A DNA stretch of 64,000 nucleotides from Achromobacter spanius (GTDB taxonomy: Bacteria > Pseudomonadota > Gammaproteobacteria > Burkholderiales > Burkholderiaceae_B), in assembly GCF_003994415.1 (NCBI RefSeq), contig NZ_CP034689.1:5456001-5520000 (forward strand), written 5' to 3'. Below are positions 43,226-51,851 of the stretch, piece by piece. The translations under genes were made by a program, and so were the position numbers. Below the pieces are notes generated by a model that searched no databases, had not been told where the DNA came from, and was given only the letters and a program-made list of their open reading frames with translations. Each line of letters opens with the position of its first letter. The first letter of the stretch is position 1.

Positions 43226-43949
43226 GGGACCGCAGCCATTTGATGGCGCCATCGTGACCACGTTCGGCGGCCGCCTTGAACATATCCGTGCGCGTTCCTA
43301 CATATTCGGACCGCTGCGCCATCGCGAACAAGGCGTCGGCATTGCCCCCGTAGGCGGCCTGCTTCAGTGCGTACTCCTTCGCGGAATCGTCTCCTGGGGG
43401 GGTGCGCTCGCGATACGACGTCGATTCTCCGACCAGTTGGCGCAGCGTGGCGATTGCATCGGCATGGCCAGCCTGCGCCGCCTTTTTGTAGTGTTGGATC
43501 GCCAAGGATTCGCTGGCGTGCACCCCGTATCCGACCTCGCGAAACGTACCCATTCGGAAATTGGCTTCGATATCGCCCAGCGCCGCGCGATATTCCACCA
43601 CGTCGGCCAGCGAACTGCTCGGAGGCTTGGTACCCGGTTTGCCCAGGCGCGCAAGCGCGGCCCGCCCCTGCTTGCTGCCGCGTTCGGCCGCCTTCCGATA
43701 CCACTGCCCCGCGCGGGCCGGATCAATCGGCACGAATTCGCCACGTTCAAAGATCTGGCCCAATTGCACCATGGCATTGACGCTGCCTTTCTCGGCGCGA
43801 TTCACTTGCGAGCGATAGTAGACCGCGTCCTTGGGCGGCGCCTCGGTGGACGCGGCCGACAAGTCGTCTATGTCGAAGAACGCCAATGCTGGCGGCGGAC
43901 TTGCCACAGCCATCAAACACGCCAGCAACGGCGGCAAATATCTTTTCAT
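43209..43949 (-). CDS. Exported SEL1-repeat protein (first of three)
   Basis: A 246-residue protein with a signal peptide (MKRYLPPLLACLMAVASPPP-ALA) and about four SEL1 units (VQLGQIFERGEFVPIDPARA, GQWYRKAAERGSKQGRAALA, IQHYKKAAQAGHADAIATLR, ALKQAAYGGNADALFAMAQ). The run downstream overlaps. It is separated from the hybrid kinase gene, on the same strand and upstream, by 120 bases, so the three genes may be cotranscribed with the kinase or have a promoter there. Confidence 0.83.
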   Translation of the reverse strand: MKRYLPPLLACLMAVASPPPALAFFDIDDLSAASTEAPPKDAVYYRSQVNRAEKGSVNAMVQLGQIFERGEFVPIDPARAGQWYRKAAERGSKQGRAALARLGKPGTKPPSSSLADVVEYRAALGDIEANFRMGTFREVGYGVHASESLAIQHYKKAAQAGHADAIATLRQLVGESTSYRERTPPGDDSAKEYALKQAAYGGNADALFAMAQRSEYVGTRTDMFKAAAERGHDGAIKWLRSHDDGQ

Positions 43950-44069
43950 TTATTCTTGCTCCCTTGATCGGCGCCTGCTTGCAGGCTCACCGCCCCGCCT
44001 ACGGCCCTGCTCACTTTCCTGCGCGCAAGGCTAAACAGGCCGACGACCGGTGTCCATAACACATTAAGA

Positions 44070-45857
44070 CTATGCGCCCGTGCGCGGCGCCAGCACCTCG
44101 CCGATGGCGGCGCGCAGCTTGCGGCTGCTGACGGGTTTGTGCAGCAACGCCGCGCCCGTGGCCTGCGCTTCACGCAAGCGATCAGGCGCCGCGTCGCCGG
44201 TGATGATGATGGCGGGCACGTTGCGGTTGAACCGCGCATTCAGCGCGGCGATCAGATCCACACCGGTATGCCCCTGGCGCAGCCGGTAATCCACAATCAA
44301 CAGGCCAGGCGGCTCCGTCAACAAGGGCTGCGCCTGCGACCAGGATTCAGCGGCAATGCACTCGCACCCCCATGCCTGAAACAGGTCGCGCATTGCCCGC
44401 ACGATGTCCTCGTCATCATCCACCACCAGCACGCGCATTCCCTCCAGCGCGCCGTCGTCGCCAGCTGGTTCGATAGCATCGTCGATATCGCTGCCACCCG
44501 CTGACGGCAGCAGCACGCGGAACATTGACCCATGGCCGAGACGAGACGTCAGCAGCAAGGGCAGTTCCATGGTCTGGCACAAGCGCTTGGCAATGGCCAG
44601 GCCCAGGCCAAGCCCGCGGCGGCGGTCGCGCTCGGGGTTGCCGATCTGAACGAACTCCTGAAACACCCTGTCCCGGTCCTCGGGCGCAATGCCGATGCCG
44701 GTATCCCATACCTCCAGGCTCACCTGCCTGCCCCGTCGGCGGCAGGCAATCAACACGCCGCCTGTCGTCGTGTAGCGCAGTGCATTGCTGATCAGGTTGC
44801 GCAGAACCAGCTCGGTCAGCGCCGGATCCGCGTGCACGGCCAGCGGCGTATCGCGGCTGCGGTAGACCAGGCCCTTGGCGTCAGCCATCGGTCCGAACTC
44901 CCTTTCCAGCCGGGACAACAGGTCTTGCAAGGCGAACGCGCGCTTGCGGGGATGCACCACCCCGGCCTCCAGACGCGAATAATCCAACAGCATATTCAGC
45001 ATGTCCCCGGCCGAGGCCGACACCGCTTGCGCACTGTCCAGCAGCGCTTGCTGCCTGGCCGCGAGCGGCTCCCGCGCAAGCAGATCCAGGAACAAGCCGA
45101 GCGCATGCAGAGGTTGCCGCAGATCGTGGCTGGCGGCGGCCAGGAAGCTTGACTTGGCGTGGTTGGCCGCCACCGCATCCGCGCGCGCCTGTTCGCGCTG
45201 CAACGATTCCAAACGCAAGCGCTCCACCAGTTCGACGTTGGAAAACTGTAGTTCCAGGCTATGCCTGGCGGTTTGCTGCGCCTCCGCGGCGAACGCGGTC
45301 ATGCACACCAGGTAAATCAGGCACAGCACGCCCAGGGCAAGAAGCAAAGGCGATGCGCTGAGGGCGCAAGCGATCGTCAGCGGCAGCAAGGCCGGGTAGA
45401 TATAGGCACAAAACAAGGGCATGCACGAAGACGTGATGGCATACGTGCCGGCGCCATGCGTGATGATGCTGACCATGATCAGCAATAGCGGAATAGGCTC
45501 GGCGGGATTCAGCACCAGCAAGGGAAGCACGCCCCACACCAAGCCCGCGCTGATAAAGACGCCGGCCAGCGTGGTGAACCACGTGGCCGCTCGTAATGGG
45601 CGCGACCGCATGCGCCGCAACACGGCAATGGTCACCACGTTGAGCGTCCAGCTGCAGGCCAGCCACACATAGCCGATGGGGTTGCCAAACAGCATATGCA
45701 ATACAACAGCGGCTAGCAGCCCCAGGGCGCTTGCCCCCACGATGCCGCCGCCCAACAGATGATCGACGATCAGCTTGGCCTGCTCATTGAACAACCTGTC
45801 CGCCGGTAACCGCCAGGGATGAACCAACTTGCGCGTCGCAGCGCCGATTGCGGACAT
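44070..45857 (-). CDS. Hybrid histidine kinase with C-terminal receiver
   Basis: A 595-residue protein. About six membrane helices (35-195) form the input region, with no known sensor domain. The HisKA phospho-His is His244 (AAASHDLRQPLHALGLF), the ATPase has Asn357 (LISNALRYTT) and DTGIG (385-389), and a receiver follows with acidic Asp480-482 and Asp523 (LLIVDYRLRQG). The SHDLRQPLHAL type usually works with a NarL/FixJ regulator, and one lies at 40485-41102. AGGAG precedes ATG 45857. Three SEL1 genes follow on the same strand. Confidence 0.9.
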   Translation of the reverse strand: MSAIGAATRKLVHPWRLPADRLFNEQAKLIVDHLLGGGIVGASALGLLAAVVLHMLFGNPIGYVWLACSWTLNVVTIAVLRRMRSRPLRAATWFTTLAGVFISAGLVWGVLPLLVLNPAEPIPLLLIMVSIITHGAGTYAITSSCMPLFCAYIYPALLPLTIACALSASPLLLALGVLCLIYLVCMTAFAAEAQQTARHSLELQFSNVELVERLRLESLQREQARADAVAANHAKSSFLAAASHDLRQPLHALGLFLDLLAREPLAARQQALLDSAQAVSASAGDMLNMLLDYSRLEAGVVHPRKRAFALQDLLSRLEREFGPMADAKGLVYRSRDTPLAVHADPALTELVLRNLISNALRYTTTGGVLIACRRRGRQVSLEVWDTGIGIAPEDRDRVFQEFVQIGNPERDRRRGLGLGLAIAKRLCQTMELPLLLTSRLGHGSMFRVLLPSAGGSDIDDAIEPAGDDGALEGMRVLVVDDDEDIVRAMRDLFQAWGCECIAAESWSQAQPLLTEPPGLLIVDYRLRQGHTGVDLIAALNARFNRNVPAIIITGDAAPDRLREAQATGAALLHKPVSSRKLRAAIGEVLAPRTGA

Positions 45858-45971
45858 TCGCTCTCCTGAATCCTCGCATTCCGGCCCAGACTGTACCCGC
45901 ACCGGCTTGCTGGCGGCACCCGGGATATTACGGTGGCGCATCCGCGATCAATCGGCCTTAGCAACCCTTAG

Positions 45972-46745
45972 CTACCGATAAAACGCCCCCGGCGACACGC
46001 CGAAGTGCTTCTTGAACATGGCCGCGAACGCGCTCTGGCTGGTGTAGCCATGTTCCAGCGCCACATCCACCACCCGCGCGCCACCTGCCAGGCGTTCCAG
46101 CGCCAGCAGCAGCCGCGCCTGCCGGCGCCACTGCCCCAGCCGCATGCCGGTCTGTTGTTGAAACTGCCGGTGCAAGGTGCGGGTGGACAGGTGCAGCCGG
46201 GCCGCCCATTCGTCCAGCGTCAATGCCGCATCCGGCTCGCGCATCAAGGCGTCGCAGAATTTCCTGAGCCGCGCGTCCGCCGGCATGGGCAGGTACAAGG
46301 GCAGCACCGGCAGGCTGCGCAATTCCTGCAACAGCAGGTGCAGCAGATGCCAATCGCGAGACCCGGGGCTGGGTGGGGCGGCAAGGTCAACGTCCACGGC
46401 CGCCACGATCAGTTCCCGCAACAAGGGCGAGATGTCCAGCACGCAACTGCGCGCGGGCAGGTGGGCGGTGGCGCGGCCGTCGACGAACACGGTGCGTACT
46501 CGCACCGCGCCGTGCATGCGGACGGAGTGCGCCACGTTGGCCTCTAGCCAGACCCCGCGCGTGGGCGGCACCACCCATCGGCCGCCTTCGGCGTCGATGG
46601 TCATCACGCCCTGGATGGCGTATAGCAATTGCGCACGGTCGTGGCGATGGGGCGCGATGACATGGCCGTCGGGGTAGTCCACCGCCAAGGCCGCGGCGGG
46701 CGCGCCGGAAGCCGCGAAGGTGGCGTCGAAGCGGGAATCTTCCAT
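45972..46745 (-). CDS. AraC family regulator with cupin-like N-terminus
   Basis: A 257-residue AraC protein: an N-terminal cupin-like sensing domain (HVIAPHRHDRAQLLYAIQGV, PTRGVWLEANVAHSVRMHG) and a C-terminal double helix-turn-helix (LDEWAARLHLSTRTLHRQFQ, GYTSQSAFAAMFKKHFGVSPG). It belongs to the subgroup that pairs with multidrug or EamA-type exporters. ATG 46745 starts at the edge of a four-unit 17-bp iteron array shared with the divergent EamA gene, so it probably binds there and regulates both genes. Confidence 0.88.
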   Translation of the reverse strand: MEDSRFDATFAASGAPAAALAVDYPDGHVIAPHRHDRAQLLYAIQGVMTIDAEGGRWVVPPTRGVWLEANVAHSVRMHGAVRVRTVFVDGRATAHLPARSCVLDISPLLRELIVAAVDVDLAAPPSPGSRDWHLLHLLLQELRSLPVLPLYLPMPADARLRKFCDALMREPDAALTLDEWAARLHLSTRTLHRQFQQQTGMRLGQWRRQARLLLALERLAGGARVVDVALEHGYTSQSAFAAMFKKHFGVSPGAFYR

Positions 46746-46746
46746 G

Positions 46747-46814
46747 TTGGCGGTTTTGTGAGATTGGCTGTTTTGCGATATGGGCAGTTTTGTGAGATTG
46801 GCAGTTTTGCGATA
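46747..46814. repeat. Four 17-bp iterons between araC-type and EamA genes
   Basis: Units TTGGCGGTTTTGTGAGA (46747-46763), TTGGCTGTTTTGCGATA (46764-46780), TGGGCAGTTTTGTGAGA (46781-46797) and TTGGCAGTTTTGCGATA (46798-46814) alternate endings GTGAGA and GCGATA, so they also read as two 34-bp units. They fill the space between the divergent starts; tandem 17-bp sites are typical of AraC binding. Confidence 0.85.
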
Positions 46815-46886
46815 ACTGGCGACATAGTAGCGCCAGACGGACGCCTGCCCGGGCGGCACCATGCAAGGCTCGTTCTGGAGACCTTC

Positions 46887-47789
46887 ATGCCCATCACTTC
46901 CCTGCTCTTTCCATTCATGGCCATCGTGCTGTGGGCGGGCAACGTCATCGTGTCCAAGCTGGCCGCGTCCGCGATTTCCCCCACGGCCATCACCTTCTAC
47001 CGCCTGATCCTGGCGCTGGCGCTGATGACGCCCTTTGTGCTGCCGTCGCTGCGGCGCAACTGGGCGTCGGTGCGGCCGCACCTGGGCAAGATGGCAATCA
47101 GCGGCTTGCTGGCCATGGCGCTGTTCCAGAGCCTGTCGTACCGCGCGGCAGAAAGCACCACGGCCACCAACATGGCCATCGTCACCGCGCTGGTGCCCTT
47201 GTTGACGGCGATACTCAGCGTGATCGTGCTGGGCGAAGCGGTGACGGTGGGCATGGCGCTGGGCGGCGTGCTGTCGTTCACGGGCCTGTTGTACGTGGTG
47301 GGCCAAGGCGACATCGCCGCCATCGCGCGCAACGGCGTCCATGTGGGCGACCTGCTGATGCTGCTGGCGTCCTTGTCCTACGCGCTGTATGGCGTGCTGC
47401 TGCGCCGCTGGCGCCTGACGATTCCGGCATGGCAGGCGGTGTACCTGCAAGCCGTGGCCGCACTGGTCTTCATGCTGCCCTTCTTCCTGATGCTGCCGGC
47501 GGGCGCGGCGTCGCTGGACGCGCGCACCTTGCCGCTGATTGCCTACGCCGGCATCGGCTCATCCATTCTGCTGTCGTTCTTCTGGATTCAAGGGGTGAAG
47601 CACCTGGGGCCGAACCGGTGCAGCATCTTCATCAATCTGCTGCCCGTGTTGACGGCCGTGCTGGCCGTGGCGATGTTGGGCGAACAGATGCACGCCTATC
47701 ACGTCATCGGCGGCAGCATGAGCTTGATAGGCGTGCTGATCGCGCAGACGGTGCACAAGCCGCTGCACGCCGCGCGCGCCCTGGCCTGA
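46887..47789 (+). CDS. EamA/DMT family transporter
   Basis: A 300-residue protein with ten hydrophobic helices and two EamA halves (PITSLLFPFMAIVLWAGNVI; VGDLLMLLASLSYALYGVLL). It is an inner-membrane drug/metabolite exporter with unknown substrate. CTGGAG precedes ATG 46887. It is divergent from the AraC gene across four iterons and is the likely regulated target. Its stop abuts the stop of the convergent TonB receptor. Confidence 0.88.
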   Translation: MPITSLLFPFMAIVLWAGNVIVSKLAASAISPTAITFYRLILALALMTPFVLPSLRRNWASVRPHLGKMAISGLLAMALFQSLSYRAAESTTATNMAIVTALVPLLTAILSVIVLGEAVTVGMALGGVLSFTGLLYVVGQGDIAAIARNGVHVGDLLMLLASLSYALYGVLLRRWRLTIPAWQAVYLQAVAALVFMLPFFLMLPAGAASLDARTLPLIAYAGIGSSILLSFFWIQGVKHLGPNRCSIFINLLPVLTAVLAVAMLGEQMHAYHVIGGSMSLIGVLIAQTVHKPLHAARALA

Positions 47790-50180
47790 TCAGAAGTCCA
47801 CCGTTGCCGACAGCAGCACCGTGCGCGGCGCGCCGATGGTCAGGCCGTTGGACGAGGCCGACGCCCAGTAGGCTTTGTTGAAGACGTTTTCCACGGTGGC
47901 GCGCAGCGTGACGGGCGTGTTGCCGGCGCGCCAGGCGTAACGCGCACCCAGGTCCACGCGCGTCCACGCGGGGATTTCCTGCGTGTTCCTGGCGTCCAGA
48001 TATTGCGAGGTGGTGCGCAAGGCGCGCGCCGACACGGTCAGGCCGGGCGCGAACGGGGTGTCCCATTCCACGCCCAGGTTCATGCTGTAGCGCGGCGTGC
48101 CGGGGGCCACGTTGCCCTCGGTCGTGGCGTTGCCGGTTTTGGTGAGGCGGCCATCCAGGTACATCACGCCGGCCAGCAGGCGCACGTTGTTGACGGGCTC
48201 GCCGAACACGTTCAATTCCAGACCGCGATTGCGCTGCATGCCGTTGACGGCATACACACCGGTGACCGGGTCTGTCAGCCCACTCGGGCGGCGAATCTGA
48301 AAGGCGCTGAAGGTGGCGCCAATATCGCCGTAGTCCAGCTTCACGCCGGCCTCGACCTGCTCGGACTTGATCGGCGCGAACACTTCATTGGCGTTGACGG
48401 CGGTGAGCGGCGCGGTGGGGCCTTCGCTCAGGCCTTCGATGTAGTTCGCATACACCGACACATTCTGCGTGGGCTTGCCCAACAGCGCGATGGCCGGCGT
48501 GACTTTGCGCTTGTCGTAACGGCTGGTGCGGTTGCCGGTTTCGTCATACTGCTCGGTAACCACGCGCTGCGAGCGCGCACCCACCGTCAGTTGCAGGCGT
48601 TCGTCCCAGATCGACAGCGTGTCCGCCAAGGCCACGCTGGTCAGCCGGGATTCGCCGGATTTGGGAATGTCGGTGTCCAGCCCCGCAAGGGAAGGCGCGG
48701 ACGTGGGCAGCGGCGTATAGAGGTTGGAACGGACGGGGTCGAAGTCGTAGCTTAGGTTGCCGAAGGTCTTCCGGAATTGCGTGGCGCTTAGCGATACGGC
48801 GTGCGACACCGCGCCAGTTGCAAAGCGGGTGCGCGCGCCGATCTCGCCGGTATGCACGCTTTCGTCGCGCAGGAAATACGTGGGGCTGGCCGAGAAATTG
48901 CCGGCCGCATCGCGCGTGGTGACGTTCATGCGCAGGAATTTGTAGTCGCCGTCGCGCGCGCCAAACGCGCCATAGACCATCGTGCGGTCGGTGATGTCGT
49001 GTTCGGCGCGCAAGGCGATGTAGGTGTCGCGGGAATTGGCGTAGGTCCAGTCGGGCGCGTAGCCACGGTCGACGCGCTTGGCGTCCGGCACGGGCACGCC
49101 CGCCGCCACGCCCACGCGCTCCTGTGGGGCGTCGACCTTGCGGTCTTGATGGCCGACGTCCGCCGACCAGCGCGTGCGTTCGCCCCGGTAGTCCAGGCCC
49201 AGCGTCATCAGGCCGCGCGTGGTGTGTTGCGAGCCCACGCCCGTGTCGCCACCCTTGTAGGCGCCGTTGACGCGAATGCCCAGTTCGCCCTTGTCGCCAA
49301 AGCGTTGGCCCAGGTCCACATGGCCGCCCGCCACGTTGTGCGTGCCGTAGCTGGCGGTGACTTGCCGGGTGGGCGTGTCTTCCGCCCGCTTGGGCACCAC
49401 GTTGATCGCGCCGCCCACGCCGCCCGACGGCGCCATGCCGTTGAGCAAGGCGTTGGGGCCTTTCAACACTTCAACGCGTTCAAGGCTTTCCACGGCCAGC
49501 GCGTAGGTGGGCAAGACGCTGTAAAGGCCGTTAAAGGCAATGTCGCTGTTCAGGACCGGAAAGCCCCGAATGGAAAACTGGTCGAAGCGGCTGGTCCGGG
49601 GGTTGGTGTTCTGCACCGAGGCATCGTTGGACACCACGTCGGCCACGCTCTGCGCTTGTTGTTGCTGCATCAGGGTGCTGGTGTACGCCGTTACCGAAAA
49701 AGGCGTGTCCATGATGCTTCGTTCGCCCAGCATGCCGACGCTGGCGCCGCTGGCCACCTGGCCGCCGGCAAACGCGGGCATCAAGCCGCCGGTGTAGGCG
49801 CCCGTCACCGTTACCGCTTCCAACTGGGTCACCGCATTGGAGGGCACGGCGGACAAGGTGTATTCATTGGTTCCGGCCGGAACGGCGCGCAGGCCCGAAC
49901 CCGACAACAGCGCGGCAAAGCCATCCGCCACCGAGTAGTTGCCGTTCAGCCCCGATGACTGCATGCCTTGCACCAGCGTGCCCGGGAAAGACAAGCGCAC
50001 GTTGGCCTGGGTGGCGAATTGCGACAAGGCCAAGCCTAGCGGGCCGGCGCCAATGCGGTAGTCGCGGGTGACGGACTGGGTGGCGGGTGCCTGGGTTTGC
50101 GCCATCGCACCGACGGGCAGCAATACCGAAAAGCACAGCAGCACGGCCGCGCGGACCGGGGAAGAACGGAATTGGGACAT
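47790..50180 (-). CDS. TonB-dependent receptor with STN signalling domain (FecA/FpvA-like)
   Basis: A 796-residue outer-membrane siderophore receptor. After the signal peptide (ending GAMA-QTQ), residues 35-115 form a secretin/TonB N-terminal (STN) domain that transmits the signal to FecR. The plug (about 150-290) has ESLERVEVLKGPNALLNGMA, and the barrel ends in LSATVDF. It works with the FecR and FecI genes immediately upstream on the same strand. The substrate is probably a ferric siderophore. Its stop abuts the EamA stop. Confidence 0.92.
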   Translation of the reverse strand: MSQFRSSPVRAAVLLCFSVLLPVGAMAQTQAPATQSVTRDYRIGAGPLGLALSQFATQANVRLSFPGTLVQGMQSSGLNGNYSVADGFAALLSGSGLRAVPAGTNEYTLSAVPSNAVTQLEAVTVTGAYTGGLMPAFAGGQVASGASVGMLGERSIMDTPFSVTAYTSTLMQQQQAQSVADVVSNDASVQNTNPRTSRFDQFSIRGFPVLNSDIAFNGLYSVLPTYALAVESLERVEVLKGPNALLNGMAPSGGVGGAINVVPKRAEDTPTRQVTASYGTHNVAGGHVDLGQRFGDKGELGIRVNGAYKGGDTGVGSQHTTRGLMTLGLDYRGERTRWSADVGHQDRKVDAPQERVGVAAGVPVPDAKRVDRGYAPDWTYANSRDTYIALRAEHDITDRTMVYGAFGARDGDYKFLRMNVTTRDAAGNFSASPTYFLRDESVHTGEIGARTRFATGAVSHAVSLSATQFRKTFGNLSYDFDPVRSNLYTPLPTSAPSLAGLDTDIPKSGESRLTSVALADTLSIWDERLQLTVGARSQRVVTEQYDETGNRTSRYDKRKVTPAIALLGKPTQNVSVYANYIEGLSEGPTAPLTAVNANEVFAPIKSEQVEAGVKLDYGDIGATFSAFQIRRPSGLTDPVTGVYAVNGMQRNRGLELNVFGEPVNNVRLLAGVMYLDGRLTKTGNATTEGNVAPGTPRYSMNLGVEWDTPFAPGLTVSARALRTTSQYLDARNTQEIPAWTRVDLGARYAWRAGNTPVTLRATVENVFNKAYWASASSNGLTIGAPRTVLLSATVDF

Positions 50181-50320
50181 GAAGAAAGCACCGCGGGTAG
50201 AGTTTCGGGAAACGGACAGGGGTCACGTCGCGGCCCGATCCCGCCAGGGTTTCAGGGCCTCTATCCTGTACACCGAACGACGCGGAAAAAGATGCCAACG
50301 AGAATGCGGGGGAATGGCGG

Positions 50321-51265
50321 CTATGCGTCGCGCGCCTGGATCTGCACCCAGTACCGAGTGCGCGAGGCCACGCGCACCGGCAGCGTGCGGGCCAGTAACG
50401 CCAGGCTGGCGTCCGTGTCCCGCAGGGAAAACGAGCCGTACACGCGCAAGTTCGCGACCTCGCTCGTGCAGTGCAAAAAGCCCGGGCGGTAGCGGGCCAG
50501 GGCGCGCGTCCAGTCGGCCAGGCGCATGTTGTCCGCCGTCAGAATGCCGCTGGTCCATGCGGGTGAGATTTCTGGCAGCGCCGTATCGGGCTGCGTCATG
50601 GCGGTATTGAACCTGGCCTGCCGACCCGCGCGCACGATCTGGCCGCCGCCCTCTTTGGGGCGTACGTCCACCGCGCCTTCGTAGACGTCAACCAGCGCGT
50701 CGTCTTGTTCCAGGCTGACCGTGAACTGCGTACCGATAGCCTGCACGATGCCCATCGGCGTCTGGACAAAAAACGGACGCGCGGGCACGTGGGCATCCCG
50801 CGCCGTCGCCACGAAGATCCGGCCCGCCCGAAGCGACAGCAAGCGTTGCGAGGCCGAGTAGCGGACGTCTACCCGCGTACCGGTATCCAGCGTCATGCGC
50901 GTGCCATCCGCCAACGTTGCCTGCCGGATCTGGCCAGTGCCGCTTTCCAGGTCCGCTTGCATGGCTCGCCACGCCGTGTAAGCCACCGGACCCGCGACCG
51001 CCAGCCCCAGCAGGCGAGCCGCCAGACGCCGGCGGTCCGGCTTGGCCAGCCCCTTCAGCGCATGCGCGCGCAGGGGGTGCGGCACTTGCCCAAAGGTACC
51101 CAGCACGCGTTCGGCCCGAGCCCATGCCTGCGCATGCGCGGGGCTGCGGGCAATCCAGCGGGACAGGGCCTGCAAGCTGGCGGGGTCATCCGGGGCATCG
51201 TGCAATCGGGCCATCCAGCCCGCCGCTTCGGCCAACAGCGCATCCGGAATGTGCGGCGCGTTCAT
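50321..51265 (-). CDS. FecR-type anti-sigma/signal transducer
   Basis: A 314-residue inner-membrane regulator. The N-terminal DUF4880 region (PDALLAEAAGWMARLHDAP) is followed by one membrane helix near 80-95 and the periplasmic FecR domain (GTGQIRQATLADGTRMTLDT, RAGRIFVATA). It relays receptor occupancy from the STN domain to FecI. ATG 51265 overlaps the FecI stop in ATGA form, so translation is coupled. Confidence 0.9.
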   Translation of the reverse strand: MNAPHIPDALLAEAAGWMARLHDAPDDPASLQALSRWIARSPAHAQAWARAERVLGTFGQVPHPLRAHALKGLAKPDRRRLAARLLGLAVAGPVAYTAWRAMQADLESGTGQIRQATLADGTRMTLDTGTRVDVRYSASQRLLSLRAGRIFVATARDAHVPARPFFVQTPMGIVQAIGTQFTVSLEQDDALVDVYEGAVDVRPKEGGGQIVRAGRQARFNTAMTQPDTALPEISPAWTSGILTADNMRLADWTRALARYRPGFLHCTSEVANLRVYGSFSLRDTDASLALLARTLPVRVASRTRYWVQIQARDA

Positions 51266-51771
51266 GGATCGATGGCGGTCAGGCACGCCAGGTACGCCTG
51301 CTGCATATGGCGGTTGACCGTGCGCACCGACAGGCCCGTGGCGGCGGAAATCTGCGCATACGTCAGGCCGTCCAGTTGCGACATGAGGAACACGCCACGC
51401 ACCCGCGCCGGCATGGCGTCCAGCATGCGGTCGATGCAGTACAGCGCTTCCAGAATCAAGGCCCGGCTTTCCGGAGACGGCGCGGTGTCGGCGGGCAATG
51501 CGGCCACCGATTCCGCGTAGGCCTGTTCCACGCTGCGATGCCGCCAGAAGTCAACGACCAGGCCTTTTGCAACGTGGGTCAGGAAGGCGCGCGGCTCGGG
51601 CATTTCCAGCGGGCGGTTGCTGGAATAGACGCGCAGGAACGTGTCGTGGGCCAGGTCCGCCGCATCCCAGGCGTTGCCCAGCCGCTTGCGCAGCCAACTG
51701 TAGAGCCATTGATGGTGGTCGGCGTAAAGGCCGCTAAGGGCCAGCCGACGAGGCGCGATGGATTGGGACAT
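51262..51771 (-). CDS. FecI-type ECF sigma factor
   Basis: A 169-residue iron-type ECF sigma factor: sigma2 at about 12-80 (YADHHQWLYSWLRKRLGNAW, DLAHDTFLRVY) and sigma4 at about 110-160 (MPARVRGVFLMSQLDGLTYA, TGLSVRTVNRHMQQAYLAC). It directs transcription of the receptor gene two genes downstream. A Fur-box-like site lies 32 bases upstream. No strong ribosome-binding site precedes ATG 51771. Confidence 0.9.
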   Translation of the reverse strand: MSQSIAPRRLALSGLYADHHQWLYSWLRKRLGNAWDAADLAHDTFLRVYSSNRPLEMPEPRAFLTHVAKGLVVDFWRHRSVEQAYAESVAALPADTAPSPESRALILEALYCIDRMLDAMPARVRGVFLMSQLDGLTYAQISAATGLSVRTVNRHMQQAYLACLTAIDP

Positions 51772-51802
51772 GGGAGCGGGAGGCGGCGCGGAATGTCGTA
51801 TT

Positions 51803-51821
51803 GATAATGAGTAACGTTAAT
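51803..51821 (-). promoter_or_regulatory. Fur-box-like site upstream of fecI
   Basis: GATAATGAGTAACGTTAAT matches the 19-bp Fur consensus at 13 positions, counting from GATAATGA onward. It lies in the short gap between the PepSY gene stop and the FecI start, where iron repression of the sigma operon is expected. Confidence 0.55.
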
Positions 51822-51851
51822 AATAACGGAAACCCATGCCGCTACCCCGGT

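Noticed and set aside
43974..43987. GCCTGC-TT-GCAGGC as a terminator
   Set aside because: The loop is too small, there is no T-run, and it lies just upstream of a SEL1 start rather than after a gene.
46746..47450. Minus-strand extension of the AraC gene by 235 codons
   Set aside because: It runs antisense through the EamA gene and the iterons; the AraC fold begins at ATG 46745.
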